A DNA stretch of 64,000 nt, from positions 744,001 through 808,000 of the forward strand of contig NZ_CP077683.1 of NCBI RefSeq assembly GCF_019063845.1, in the 5' to 3' direction. This DNA comes from Geomonas subterranea (GTDB lineage Bacteria; Desulfobacterota; Desulfuromonadia; Geobacterales; Geobacteraceae). Each line of letters starts with the position of its first letter. Position 1 is the first letter of the stretch. Positions 8,322 to 16,167 of this stretch are shown here, in pieces. The notes under the pieces are model-generated. The model worked only from the letters and a program-made list of their open reading frames with translations. It ran no database searches and was not told where the DNA came from. A program made the position numbers and the translations under genes.

Positions 8322-8346
8322 AGCCCTTCGCGAGAAGGGCTTTTTT
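8322..8346 (+). terminator. Intrinsic terminator after ndk
   Basis: 8-bp stem AGCCCTTC / GAAGGGCT with loop GCGA, then a T run. It ends only 14 bases before the rlmN start, so rlmN expression needs read-through or an unrecognised promoter. Confidence 0.85.
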
Positions 8347-8360
8347 AGTATCCGGAAAGC

Positions 8361-9392
8361 ATGGAAAAGACAGATATAAAGAATTTGACCCTGCAGGGGC
8401 TCGAAGCCTACATCTCGGGCCTTGGCAAGGAGCGCTTCCGCGCCAAGCAGATCTTCAAGTGGCTCTACCAGATGGACGCCACGGATTTCGACGAGATGAC
8501 CAACGTCTCCAAGGAGTTCCGGGCCGTGTTGCAGGAACGGGCGCAGATCAGCAACCTGGTCCCCGAGGCGGTCGAGGCGTCGGAGGACGGCACCAGGAAG
8601 TACCTGTTCCGGCTCTCCGACGGCGCCACCGTGGAGAGCGTGCTCATCCCCGACGAGGGGAGAAACACGCTCTGCATCTCGAGCCAGGTCGGCTGCGCCA
8701 TGAAATGCGCCTTCTGCCTGACCGGCACCTTCGGCCTTGCCCGCGACCTCACCACCTCCGAGATCGTGAACCAGGTCTGCGCTGTGAAACGCGAGCACCC
8801 GGTAAACAACATCGTCTTCATGGGGATGGGTGAGCCTCTGGCCAACCTGGGCGCCGTGATCCCGGCGGTGAACATCCTCACCGACCCGGACGGTTTCCAG
8901 TTCTCCACCCGCAAGGTCACCGTCTCCACCTCGGGACTGGTGCCTCAGATGGCGGAACTGGGACGGGGGTGCACCGTGAACCTCGCCGTCTCCCTGAACG
9001 CGACCACCGACGAGGTGAGGGACCAGATCATGCCGGTGAACCGGGCCTACCCGCTCAAGGAGCTTCTGGCCGCGTGCAAGGCCTTCCCGCTTCCTTCCCG
9101 GCGCTGGATCACCATCGAGTACGTCATGATCCGCGACCTGAACGACACCCTGGAGGACGCGAAGCGCCTGGTGCGCCTGATCAGTAACATCCCGTCCAAG
9201 GTGAACCTGATCCCGTTCAACGAGCATGATGGCTGCGGCTTCAAGAGCCCGACCCAGGACACGATCGACCGTTTCCACAAGTACCTCCTGGACAAGCACG
9301 TCACCGTCATCACCCGCTCCAGCCGCGGGGGGGACATCTCTGCAGCCTGCGGACAGTTGAAGGGAAAGCTGGACCAGATGGGGCGGGAGTAG
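8361..9392 (+). CDS. rlmN: Dual-specificity rRNA/tRNA adenine-C2 methyltransferase RlmN
   Basis: Radical SAM enzyme that methylates C2 of A2503 in 23S rRNA and A37 in some tRNAs. The 343-residue protein has the cluster motif C112-x3-C116-x2-C119 (GCAMKCAFC), [10 protein letters not shown], and the C-terminal methyl-carrier Cys330 in SAACGQL. The ribosome binding site before ATG 8361 is weak. It lies directly downstream of the ndk terminator and is followed by a repeat-filled gap. All key residues are present. Confidence 0.95.
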   Translation: MEKTDIKNLTLQGLEAYISGLGKERFRAKQIFKWLYQMDATDFDEMTNVSKEFRAVLQERAQISNLVPEAVEASEDGTRKYLFRLSDGATVESVLIPDEGRNTLCISSQVGCAMKCAFCLTGTFGLARDLTTSEIVNQVCAVKREHPVNNIVFMGMGEPLANLGAVIPAVNILTDPDGFQFSTRKVTVSTSGLVPQMAELGRGCTVNLAVSLNATTDEVRDQIMPVNRAYPLKELLAACKAFPLPSRRWITIEYVMIRDLNDTLEDAKRLVRLISNIPSKVNLIPFNEHDGCGFKSPTQDTIDRFHKYLLDKHVTVITRSSRGGDISAACGQLKGKLDQMGRE

Positions 9393-9423
9393 CCGCTACA
9401 TCGACCGACCTCCCCGGTGCAAA

Positions 9424-9600
9424 GCCCTCACCCCGACCCTCTCCCAGAGGGAGAGGGAGGACGGACTGGGAGGCTGGTCTGCCGCTTCACTACTACTCTC
9501 TCCCGGAGGGAGAGGGAGGACGGACTGAGAGGATGGTCTGCCGCTTCACTACTACCCTCTCCCTCCGGGAGAGGGTGCCCGAAGGGCGGGTGAGGGCGTT
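9424..9600. repeat. REP/BIME-like composite repeat with 59-bp tandem units
   Basis: Begins GCCCTCACCCCGACCCTCTC and ends with the inverse GGGCGGGTGAGGGCG. Between them, units starting at 9439, 9498 and 9557 repeat with a 59-base period, and each opens with CTCTCCC...GGGAGAGGG-type palindromes. Two units are nearly identical over their full length and the third is partial. No coding capacity. Confidence 0.7.
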
Positions 9601-9707
9601 GCCACGAAGTGCCGCCCTGCCCGGGGTGAGGGGCAGGTGAGGGATCTGTTGGGCCGGAGTGGCGGACATACTGCCAATCAGATATTACAATGACGCTGGA
9701 GGAAGCT

Positions 9708-10571
9708 ATGGCTAACGAGGTAATCGGGGTAATCGGCGGCAGCGGTCTGTACGAGATGGAGGGGATGAGCGGGGTCACCCAGGTGACCGTGGACACCCCC
9801 TTTGGCCGCCCAAGCGACGAGTACGTGACCGGCACGCTGGACGGCGTGCAGATGGTCTTCTTGCCGCGCCACGGCAAGGGGCACCGCTTCACCCCGAGCG
9901 AGGTGAACTACCGCGCCAACATCTACGGCATGAAGAAGCTCGGCGTCACCCGGATCATCTCGGTCTCCGCTGTGGGGAGCCTTCGGGAGGAGATCGTCCC
10001 GGGGCACATCGTGGTGCCGGACCAGTTCATCGACCGCACCCGCGGCTTCAGGAAGGACACCTTCTTCGGCAACGGCGTGGTGGGCCACGTCCAGTTCGCC
10101 GACCCGGTCTGCGGTGAGCTCTCCGAGATCCTGTACCGCTCTGCGGGCGAGGTGGGCGCCACCGTGCACAAGGGCGGGTGCTACGTCTGCATGGAGGGGC
10201 CGGCCTTCTCCACCCGCGCCGAGAGCCACCTGTACCGCTCCTTCGGCGCCTCCATCATCGGCATGACCAACCTGACCGAGGCGAAACTTGCCCGCGAGGC
10301 CGAGATCTGCTACGGCGTCATCGCCCTCTCCACCGACTACGACTGCTGGCACGAGTCCCACGACGACGTCTCGGTGGAGGCGATCATCGAGATCATCAAG
10401 AACAACGTCGCCACCGCCAAGAAGATCATCCGCCAGGCCGTGGCAAGGGTCGCTGCCGGGCGCGGCTGCGCCTGCGGAGAAGCGCTCAAATACGCGGTGA
10501 TCAGTGACACCTCGGTGATCCCCGTCGAGACCCGCGAGAACCTGGAGCTGATCCTCGGCAAATACCTGTAA
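9708..10571 (+). CDS. mtnP: S-methyl-5'-thioadenosine phosphorylase
   Basis: Phosphorolysis of methylthioadenosine to adenine and 5-methylthioribose-1-phosphate in the methionine salvage/purine recycling route. The 287-residue protein has the phosphate/ribose-binding segments GVIGGSGLY, RHGKGH and SAVGSLREEIVPG, the substrate pocket EGPAFSTRAES, and MTNLTEAKLAREA followed by STDYDCW. Those residues favour MTA over other nucleosides. ATG at 9708 is chosen because GGAGGAAGCT precedes it. The next gene is a PfkB kinase 90 bases downstream, beyond a hairpin. Confidence 0.9.
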   Translation: MANEVIGVIGGSGLYEMEGMSGVTQVTVDTPFGRPSDEYVTGTLDGVQMVFLPRHGKGHRFTPSEVNYRANIYGMKKLGVTRIISVSAVGSLREEIVPGHIVVPDQFIDRTRGFRKDTFFGNGVVGHVQFADPVCGELSEILYRSAGEVGATVHKGGCYVCMEGPAFSTRAESHLYRSFGASIIGMTNLTEAKLAREAEICYGVIALSTDYDCWHESHDDVSVEAIIEIIKNNVATAKKIIRQAVARVAAGRGCACGEALKYAVISDTSVIPVETRENLELILGKYL

Positions 10572-10580
10572 CGTCCGTTG

Positions 10581-10612
10581 CGGCGCCCCCGGTTGTGACC
10601 GGCGGCGCCGCT
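10581..10612 (+). terminator. Strong GC hairpin after mtnP, possible terminator
   Basis: GCGGCGCC (10581-10588) pairs with GGCGCCGC (10605-10612), with inner CCGGT/ACCGG. Only TTT follows, so termination is likely but not certain. Confidence 0.5.
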
Positions 10613-10661
10613 TTCGTCTGTAAGCAGAACCAACCTGATCCCGCAGCACACCGGAGGCTTC

Positions 10662-11579
10662 ATGAGCATACTTGTCGTTGGATCCGTCGCGCTTGATTCC
10701 GTGCAGACCCCGTTTGGCGAGAGGGACCGCGTCCTCGGGGGCTCGGCCACCTACTTCTCCACCTCGGCCAGCTTCTTCACCGACGTCAACCTGGTCGCGG
10801 TGGTGGGGGAGGACTTCCCCGAAGAGCACACCCGCTTTCTCACCTCGAGAAACATCGATCTCACGGGACTTTCCCGCGTTCCCGGCAAGACCTTTCACTG
10901 GAAGGGGCGCTACGGCTATGATCTCAACGAGGCGCAGACCCTGGAAACCCACCTGAACGTCTTCGAGACCTTCAAGCCGGTGATTCCCGAGGCATACGCG
11001 GACGCGCAGTACCTGATTCTGGCCAACATCGACCCCGAGCTGCAGATGGAGGTGCTGAACCAGGTGAAGAACCCGCGCGTGGTTGCGTGCGATACCATGA
11101 ATTTCTGGATCTCCTCCAAGGTCGAGGCGCTCAAGAAGGTGATCAGCAGGGTCGACTTCCTGATCATCAACGAAGGTGAGGCGCGCCAGCTCTCCGGCGA
11201 GGCGAACCTGGTCCGGGCGGCACGCTCCATCATCGCCCTCGGGGTCAAGAACCTGATCGTCAAGCGCGGCGAGTACGGCGTCCTGATGTTCAACGGCCAC
11301 TCCGTCTTCGCCGCTCCCGCGTTTCCTCTGGAGGAGGTGTACGATCCCACCGGCGCGGGGGACACCTTCGCCGGCGGATTCATGGGGTATCTCGCCAACA
11401 CCGGCAACCTCTCCGACGAGGGGGTGCGGCAGGCGATCGTCTTCGGTTCCGTGATGGCTTCCTTCAACGTCGAGGCCTTCAGCCTGGACCGCCTGAAGAG
11501 CCTGACCTATCCGGAGATCGAGGCCCGTTACCGCAGCTTCAAGAACATGACCCACTTCCAGGGGGTGGGAGAGCTGTAA
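10662..11579 (+). CDS. PfkB family carbohydrate/nucleoside kinase
   Basis: A 305-residue ribokinase-fold kinase. The N-terminal signature is GGSATYFSTSA near residues 27-37. The ATP-binding and catalytic signature DPTGAGDTFAGGF has base Asp234. PfkB proteins phosphorylate sugars, sugar phosphates or nucleosides, and the substrate cannot be assigned. The position directly after mtnP suggests a nucleoside or thioribose-type substrate (inference). ATG is preceded by GGAGG. Together with mtnP it interrupts the otherwise conserved order ndk-rlmN-pilF-rodZ. Confidence 0.85.
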   Translation: MSILVVGSVALDSVQTPFGERDRVLGGSATYFSTSASFFTDVNLVAVVGEDFPEEHTRFLTSRNIDLTGLSRVPGKTFHWKGRYGYDLNEAQTLETHLNVFETFKPVIPEAYADAQYLILANIDPELQMEVLNQVKNPRVVACDTMNFWISSKVEALKKVISRVDFLIINEGEARQLSGEANLVRAARSIIALGVKNLIVKRGEYGVLMFNGHSVFAAPAFPLEEVYDPTGAGDTFAGGFMGYLANTGNLSDEGVRQAIVFGSVMASFNVEAFSLDRLKSLTYPEIEARYRSFKNMTHFQGVGEL

Positions 11580-11616
11580 CAAGGCCGCGGCGTGGGACAA
11601 GGTAAAGGGGTCTTCA

Positions 11617-11644
11617 TTGACAATGATGATCATTTCTGTTAGTT
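11617..11644 (+). promoter_or_regulatory. Candidate promoter of the PilF-like/RodZ-like pair
   Basis: TTGACA at 11617-11622 with TTAGTT about 16 bases downstream. It excludes translation starting at 11617 and supports the ATG at 11683. Confidence 0.4.
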
Positions 11645-11682
11645 TTTTCCGGGTGTATTTCCGCGTGTTTACCGTGAGGTTT

Positions 11683-12435
11683 ATGATCCGTCCCAAAACC
11701 TTCATGCCGGTTGCCTTCCTCCTGCTTGCCTCTGGATGCGCCTTGAGCCAGGCCGAGAAGAACAAGTCCATCTATCACTACCAGATGGGGCAGTCCTTCT
11801 TCGTCGAGAACAACTTCACCGGCGCGCTCCAGGAGCTGACCGAGGCCGAGAAGCTCACGCCAAAAGACCCCGAACTGCTCAACCTTTTGGGGCTCACCTA
11901 CTTCCGCAAGGGGCGCTATGAACTTGCGGAGGCCAAGTACCTGAAGGCGCTCGATCTAAGGGAGAACTACTCCGAGGCGCGCAACAACCTCGGGGTGAAC
12001 TACCTGGAGATGAAGCGCTGGGACGACGCCATCGCGCAGTTCAAAATCGTGCAGGAAGACCTGTTCTTCCAGGGGCAGGACAACGCGGCCGGCAACCTCG
12101 GGCTCGCCTACCTGGGGAAGGGGGACTACCCGCAGGCCCTGGCCGTGCTGCGCGCCCTGGTCGCCAAAAACGGCAGCGATCCGCGCTCCCGGGTGAACCT
12201 CGGCCGCGTCTACTTCGCCATGGACAAGACCGAACTCGCCGTGGAGGAGTACCAAAAGGCCCTGCGTTTGAACCGTTCCTACGCCAGCGCCCACTACCAT
12301 ATGGGGCTTGCGCAGATGAAACTGAAGGATGCCGAGGCCGCCAAAAGCGCCTTCCAGGAAGTGGTGCGAATGGCCCCCGATTCCGAGATGGGGCAGCTCT
12401 CCAGGGAGTACCTGGACCTGCTCAAGGTGAGGTAA
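11683..12435 (+). CDS. TPR lipoprotein, PilF/PilW-like
   Basis: A 250-residue precursor with a lipobox (LASGC near residue 16) and about six tetratricopeptide repeats from residue 30 onward; examples are the segments beginning YHYQMGQSFF, PELLNLLGLTYF, EARNNLGVNYLE and SAHYHMGLAQM. PilF/PilW lipoproteins are outer-membrane pilotins for the type IV pilus secretin. The family assignment rests on the repeat pattern plus neighbourhood: ndk and rlmN lie upstream and a RodZ-like gene follows, the order known around pilF in Pseudomonas. ATG at 11683 follows GTGAGG. The next gene begins one base after its stop, so they are almost certainly co-translated. Confidence 0.7.
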   Translation: MIRPKTFMPVAFLLLASGCALSQAEKNKSIYHYQMGQSFFVENNFTGALQELTEAEKLTPKDPELLNLLGLTYFRKGRYELAEAKYLKALDLRENYSEARNNLGVNYLEMKRWDDAIAQFKIVQEDLFFQGQDNAAGNLGLAYLGKGDYPQALAVLRALVAKNGSDPRSRVNLGRVYFAMDKTELAVEEYQKALRLNRSYASAHYHMGLAQMKLKDAEAAKSAFQEVVRMAPDSEMGQLSREYLDLLKVR

Positions 12436-12436
12436 C

Positions 12437-13299
12437 GTGGCTGATCCAGAGGTTGAAAGCGGCGTCGAGACACCGGTTGGGGAGTACCTGCGTGGCGTCC
12501 GTGAGACGAAGGGACTCGAACTGGAGGAGGCGTCACGGGTCACCAAGATCGGCAAGAACTACCTTGCCGCCATCGAGCAGGGGGAGTTTCAGAAACTTCC
12601 CAACGCCGCTTACATCAAAGGGTTTTTGAGGCTTTACGCCGGCTTTCTCTCCCTTTCGGGAGACGAGGTGGTGGCGCGTTACGAGAGGGGGCTCGCTCCC
12701 CCGCCGGGAGCCCAGCCCGAGGCGGGTGCCCCGCGCGCAGCGCACGCCCCCCGGCCGCAGGCGATGGCGCCGCAGACCGGGATCGACACCCTGGAGCGGG
12801 CGAAGATCCGCACTCCCGGCCGCTGGATCATACCGGCGCTCCTTCTGGGTGCCGTGGTGATCGCGGCGCTCTTCTTCTCCGAGGGTGAACCGCCCAAGGT
12901 ACAGGCGCCGGTGACCGCTCAGGCTCCGGCCGCCCCCCGGCGCCGGCCCCCCAGCCGGTGCAACAGCCCGTGAGCAGCGCGCGCAACGAGGGTGCTACCC
13001 TGCCCGCCGGGACCGAGACCGCACCTGCGGCACCGGCCGGCAGGCAAAGCGGCGTCGTGCTGAGGCTGCGCTTCAACCGCGACAGCTGGCTCAGCATCAC
13101 CATCGATGACAGCATCTCCCAGCGCTACGACCTGAAAGCCGGCGACATCATCGAGTGGAAGGGGCAGCGTTCCTTCGCTCTGGACCTTGGGGACGGCGGC
13201 GCCGTGGAGGGTGAATTCAACGGGCGTCCTCTGAAGGCGCTTGGCGAAGCGGGGAAGCCGGCGCATGTGGAATTGAAGGGTGACCAGCCGGGCCCATGA
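12437..13299 (+). pseudogene. RodZ-like HTH transmembrane protein (DUF4115), split by a frameshift
   Basis: The upstream frame (12437-12973, GTG start) encodes an N-terminal HTH_25-type helix-turn-helix (VGEYLRGVRETKGL to YIKGFLRLYAGF), a Pro/Ala linker and a membrane segment (WIIPALLLGAVVIAALFF). It then runs into unrelated Arg/Pro codons and stops. The DUF4115 C-terminal domain (VVLRLRFNRDSWLSI to GDIIEWKG) continues in the -1 frame to 13299. One extra C in either of two six-C runs (12933-12938 or 12947-12952) restores a continuous Pro/Ala linker and a protein of about 287 residues. Possible explanations are a real mutation, a -1 programmed shift, or a sequencing error. RodZ-type proteins organise the cytoskeleton and cell shape; close relatives also act in pilus contexts. 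Confidence 0.75.
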
Positions 13300-13480
13300 C
13301 GGCTGCCGTGAGAGTCGTGGCGCGTTTTCAAGCCGGGTCCCCGACCGGCTTAATGTGAATTCTGCCACCGGTGGACGACGCGCCGGTGTGGATGGGGATC
13401 TCCCGTTAAACGTCACAAGCTTTACCTGGCGCGGGGTTAGCCCTTCGCTGGATAATCGCGCGGGCGTCACGCAAGCACGC

Positions 13481-13508
13481 TTGACACATCTAGCCGCAGT
13501 GTTAGAAT
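13481..13508 (+). promoter_or_regulatory. Promoter of the response regulator gene
   Basis: TTGACA at 13481-13486, 16-base spacer, TAGAAT at 13503-13508; near-consensus sigma-70. The TTG start is 38 bases downstream. Confidence 0.65.
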
Positions 13509-13545
13509 CAATCCTGCGGTTTTTAATAAGAATCTGGAGCCGATC

Positions 13546-13926
13546 TTGCCAAAGCAGCCGAAGCGAATACTGGTAGTAGACGACGAGGAGAATGCGCGCA
13601 TCGGCCTCTCCCGGTTGCTGGCCAAGGAAGGGTTCCTGGTAGACAGTGTGGCAAACGGATTCGAGGCGCTCAACTACCTGCGCGAGCAGGAGGTTAACCT
13701 TATCGTCACCGACATCAACATGCCGGAGATGAACGGAATCACCTTCCTGAAGGAGTTGAACCGCAGCTACCCCGCGAGCAACGTGATCATGATCACCGCC
13801 TACGGCGGCGTGGAGTCCTACATCGAGGCGATGAACCTGGGAGCCTTCGAGTACATCAACAAGCCGGTGAAAATCGACGAACTGAAGTCGATCCTGAAAA
13901 AGATCTTCAAGGAAACGAGCCACTGA
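13546..13926 (+). CDS. Single-domain response regulator (CheY-like)
   Basis: A 126-residue receiver domain with no output domain. The acidic pocket VVDDEE, phospho-acceptor Asp56 (TDINMPEMNG), Thr84 (ITAYGG) and Lys106 (INKPVK) are all present, so it should accept phosphoryl groups from a histidine kinase and act by protein-protein contact. The start is TTG at 13546 preceded by GGAG. It precedes a universal stress protein gene by 28 bases, and a receiver-kinase hybrid lies 0.5 kb downstream beyond a terminator; a functional link is possible but unproven. Confidence 0.9.
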   Translation: MPKQPKRILVVDDEENARIGLSRLLAKEGFLVDSVANGFEALNYLREQEVNLIVTDINMPEMNGITFLKELNRSYPASNVIMITAYGGVESYIEAMNLGAFEYINKPVKIDELKSILKKIFKETSH

Positions 13927-13954
13927 CCCAAATCGCAGCAGAGCGGGGGAACAG

Positions 13955-14398
13955 ATGCCAAACTTCGACAAGATACTCTTCGCCACCGATTTCTCCGAGA
14001 ACTCCGACCACGCTTTCGAGTACGCGCTCACCCTGGCCAGGCAGTTCAACGGCCGGCTGACCATCATCCACGTCATAAACGAGCCGGTGGACCTGCGCGG
14101 CTTCTATGTCCCGCACGTCTCCTTCGAGAACCTGGAGAAGGAGATCGAGGAGGGGGCGCAGAAGATGATGGCGACCTTCGTCGCCACCAACGTCACCGGT
14201 TTCAACAACTACGAGACGGCGATCGTGACCGGCGTGCCCTGGGAGGAGATCCTGAAGCGGGCGGAGACCGACCGCTCCTCCTGCATCGTGCTGGGTACCC
14301 AGGGGAGAAGCGGCATCGACCACCTGCTGTTCGGCTCTACCGCCGAGCGCGTGGTGCGAAAGGCCCACTGTCCGGTAGTTACCGTCAGACTTCCCTGA
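13955..14398 (+). CDS. Universal stress protein (UspA family)
   Basis: A 147-residue single Usp domain. The N-terminal KILFATDFSENS and the C-terminal nucleotide motif GTQGRSGIDHLLFGSTAERV, matching G-2x-G-9x-G(S/T), indicate an ATP-binding UspA type. ATG follows GCGGGGGAAC. It is co-directional with the preceding receiver gene and ends at a strong terminator, so the two form a short operon. Usp proteins accumulate under starvation or stress; the specific role here is unknown. Confidence 0.9.
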   Translation: MPNFDKILFATDFSENSDHAFEYALTLARQFNGRLTIIHVINEPVDLRGFYVPHVSFENLEKEIEEGAQKMMATFVATNVTGFNNYETAIVTGVPWEEILKRAETDRSSCIVLGTQGRSGIDHLLFGSTAERVVRKAHCPVVTVRLP

Positions 14399-14420
14399 CG
14401 GTGGCGGCATACATCCATGC

Positions 14421-14448
14421 GGGGCAGCGTTCGCTGCCCCTTTTTTTT
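14421..14448 (+). terminator. Intrinsic terminator after usp
   Basis: Stem GGGGCAGC / GCTGCCCC with loop GTTC followed by eight T residues. Confidence 0.93.
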
Positions 14449-14486
14449 GACGAATGTGATCCTAATCCGAAGGAGCAGGCCCCGAC

Positions 14487-15677
14487 ATGACCAACCCGGA
14501 GAAAGAGCCGCGCGGCCGCGTGCTTATCGTCGATGACGAGAAGGTCATCCTCGATCTCACCGGCATCATCCTCAAAAACCGCGGCTACCAAGTCTTCACC
14601 GCCCTGAGCGCACAGGAGGGGCTCGCGACCATAGAGGTCGAACGCCCCGAGCTGGTCCTTTTGGACTACATGATGCCCAACATGGACGGCCTCACCGCGC
14701 TCAAGGAGATCAAGAGGCTCTACCCCGACACCTACGTGATCATGTTCACCGGCAAGGGGAGCGAGGAGATCGCCGTCGAGCTCATGAAGGCCGGCGCCTC
14801 CGACTACATCCTGAAGCCGTTCAACAACCAGGACCTCGTGGAAAGGATCGAGAGCGTCCTGAAGCTGCGTGGTATAGAGCTGCAGAACAAGGCCCTCTTG
14901 AGCGAGCGCGAGCGGCTTCTGGCCGAGATCGCCGACTGGAACCGCGAGCTTGAGGCCCGGGTGCAGGAGAAGAGCGAGGCCCTGTCCCGCGCCCAGGCCG
15001 AGGTGGTCCAGTCCGAGAAGCTCGCGTCTCTTGGCTACCTCTCCGCCGGTATGGCGCACGAGATCCGCAACCCGCTCAACTCCATCGCGCTCTTCGTGCA
15101 GCTCATCAAGGGGGGGCTGGACGAGCCCGAGCGCCAGGAATACGTGGAGAAGATCCTCAAGGAGGTGGACCGGATCGACAACATCCTGGGAAAACTCCTG
15201 GACGCATCGAAGCGCCCGAAATTCGAGATCAGCGAGGTGAGGGTGGACCGCATCCTGGAGCACACCCTGGAGGCGTTCACGCCGCAGCTGCGCCAGAAGA
15301 GGATCAAGGTGGTCCGCGACTTCAAAAGCATCCCGCCGGCCATCAAGGCGGACCCGATGGAGATCGAGCAGATCTTCACCAACCTGTTTTTGAACTCCAT
15401 CCATGTCATGCCCGAGGAGGGGACCCTCACCGTGGAGCTGGACCAGGACCAGGACTACATAAAGCTCAGGGTTTCCGACACCGGCCCCGGCATCCCCGCC
15501 GAGAACCTCCCCAACATCTTCGACCCCTTCTTCACCACCAACAGCCGCGGCACCGGCCTCGGGCTCTCGGTGGTGCTGCGTATCGTCAAGACGTACCGGG
15601 GGAAAATCGAGGTCGAGAAAAGCGACCCCAGCGGCACCACCTTCACCGTCCGGCTGCCGCTCAACGCGCCGAGGTAA
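14487..15677 (+). CDS. Receiver-histidine kinase protein (REC-HisKA-HATPase)
   Basis: A 396-residue soluble signalling protein with no membrane segment. An N-terminal receiver carries phospho-acceptor Asp60 (LLDYMMPNMDG) and Lys110 (ILKPF). A coiled coil covers about residues 130-175. The dimerisation/phospho-acceptor helix contains His191 (MAHEIRNPLNS). The ATPase domain shows the N box (TNLFLNS), the G1 box (SDTGPGIP) and the G2 box (GTGLGLSVV). This architecture is common where a kinase is itself controlled by phosphorylation. It is followed 72 bases later by a stand-alone receiver, a possible partner. ATG has GAAGGAG upstream. Confidence 0.92.
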   Translation: MTNPEKEPRGRVLIVDDEKVILDLTGIILKNRGYQVFTALSAQEGLATIEVERPELVLLDYMMPNMDGLTALKEIKRLYPDTYVIMFTGKGSEEIAVELMKAGASDYILKPFNNQDLVERIESVLKLRGIELQNKALLSERERLLAEIADWNRELEARVQEKSEALSRAQAEVVQSEKLASLGYLSAGMAHEIRNPLNSIALFVQLIKGGLDEPERQEYVEKILKEVDRIDNILGKLLDASKRPKFEISEVRVDRILEHTLEAFTPQLRQKRIKVVRDFKSIPPAIKADPMEIEQIFTNLFLNSIHVMPEEGTLTVELDQDQDYIKLRVSDTGPGIPAENLPNIFDPFFTTNSRGTGLGLSVVLRIVKTYRGKIEVEKSDPSGTTFTVRLPLNAPR

Positions 15678-15749
15678 GGGGCGGTTTCCACTTTTCTTTT
15701 CGGCCGCGTTCTTGTATGATGGCCCATTCCATCATGCCTTGAGGTCGCA

Positions 15750-16157
15750 ATGACAGCAGAAAGCAGGGGCAAAATCCTCCTGGTAGACGACGACAAGTTC
15801 TTCCTGAAGGTGATGTCCGACGCCTTTACGGGCGCGGGCTTCTCCGTAGTGACCGCGGAGGACGGCGTCCTCGGCGTCGAGGCCTACTCCGCCGGGACCT
15901 TCGATGCCGTCATACTCGACCTGGTCATGCCCCGGATGGGAGGGGTGAGCGCTTCGCTGGAGATCGGGCGCCTGGCCAACGAGCCGGACCCGATCATCAT
16001 CATGCTGACCTCCATGTTCCAGGGCGCCCCGCACGAGCACCCCGTTCCCGAGATGGGCGCCAAGGTACACATCCCTAAATCCACACCTCCGCTGGACATC
16101 GTCATCATCGTCGAACAGCTCCTGGAAAGAAAACGGCGCGGCCCCGGCGCCGCCTGA
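15750..16157 (+). CDS. Single-domain response regulator
   Basis: A 135-residue receiver with VDDDKF acidic residues, phospho-acceptor Asp57 (ILDLVMPRMGG), Thr in MLTSMF and Lys110 (HIPKSTPP). The region between the Thr and Lys is longer than usual (APHEHPVPEMGA), so the alpha4/beta5 surface is atypical. It follows the receiver-kinase gene and is separated from the FAD-enzyme gene by 10 bases. No output domain. Confidence 0.85.
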   Translation: MTAESRGKILLVDDDKFFLKVMSDAFTGAGFSVVTAEDGVLGVEAYSAGTFDAVILDLVMPRMGGVSASLEIGRLANEPDPIIIMLTSMFQGAPHEHPVPEMGAKVHIPKSTPPLDIVIIVEQLLERKRRGPGAA

Positions 16158-16167
16158 CGGACACCCC

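Noticed and set aside
9424-9600. Possible CRISPR array or integron-like repeats
   Set aside because: 59-base units are contiguous near-identical copies with internal palindromes; no variable spacers.
9678-11771. 697-codon antisense open frame over mtnP and pfkB
   Set aside because: Same reason: shadow of two well-supported genes.
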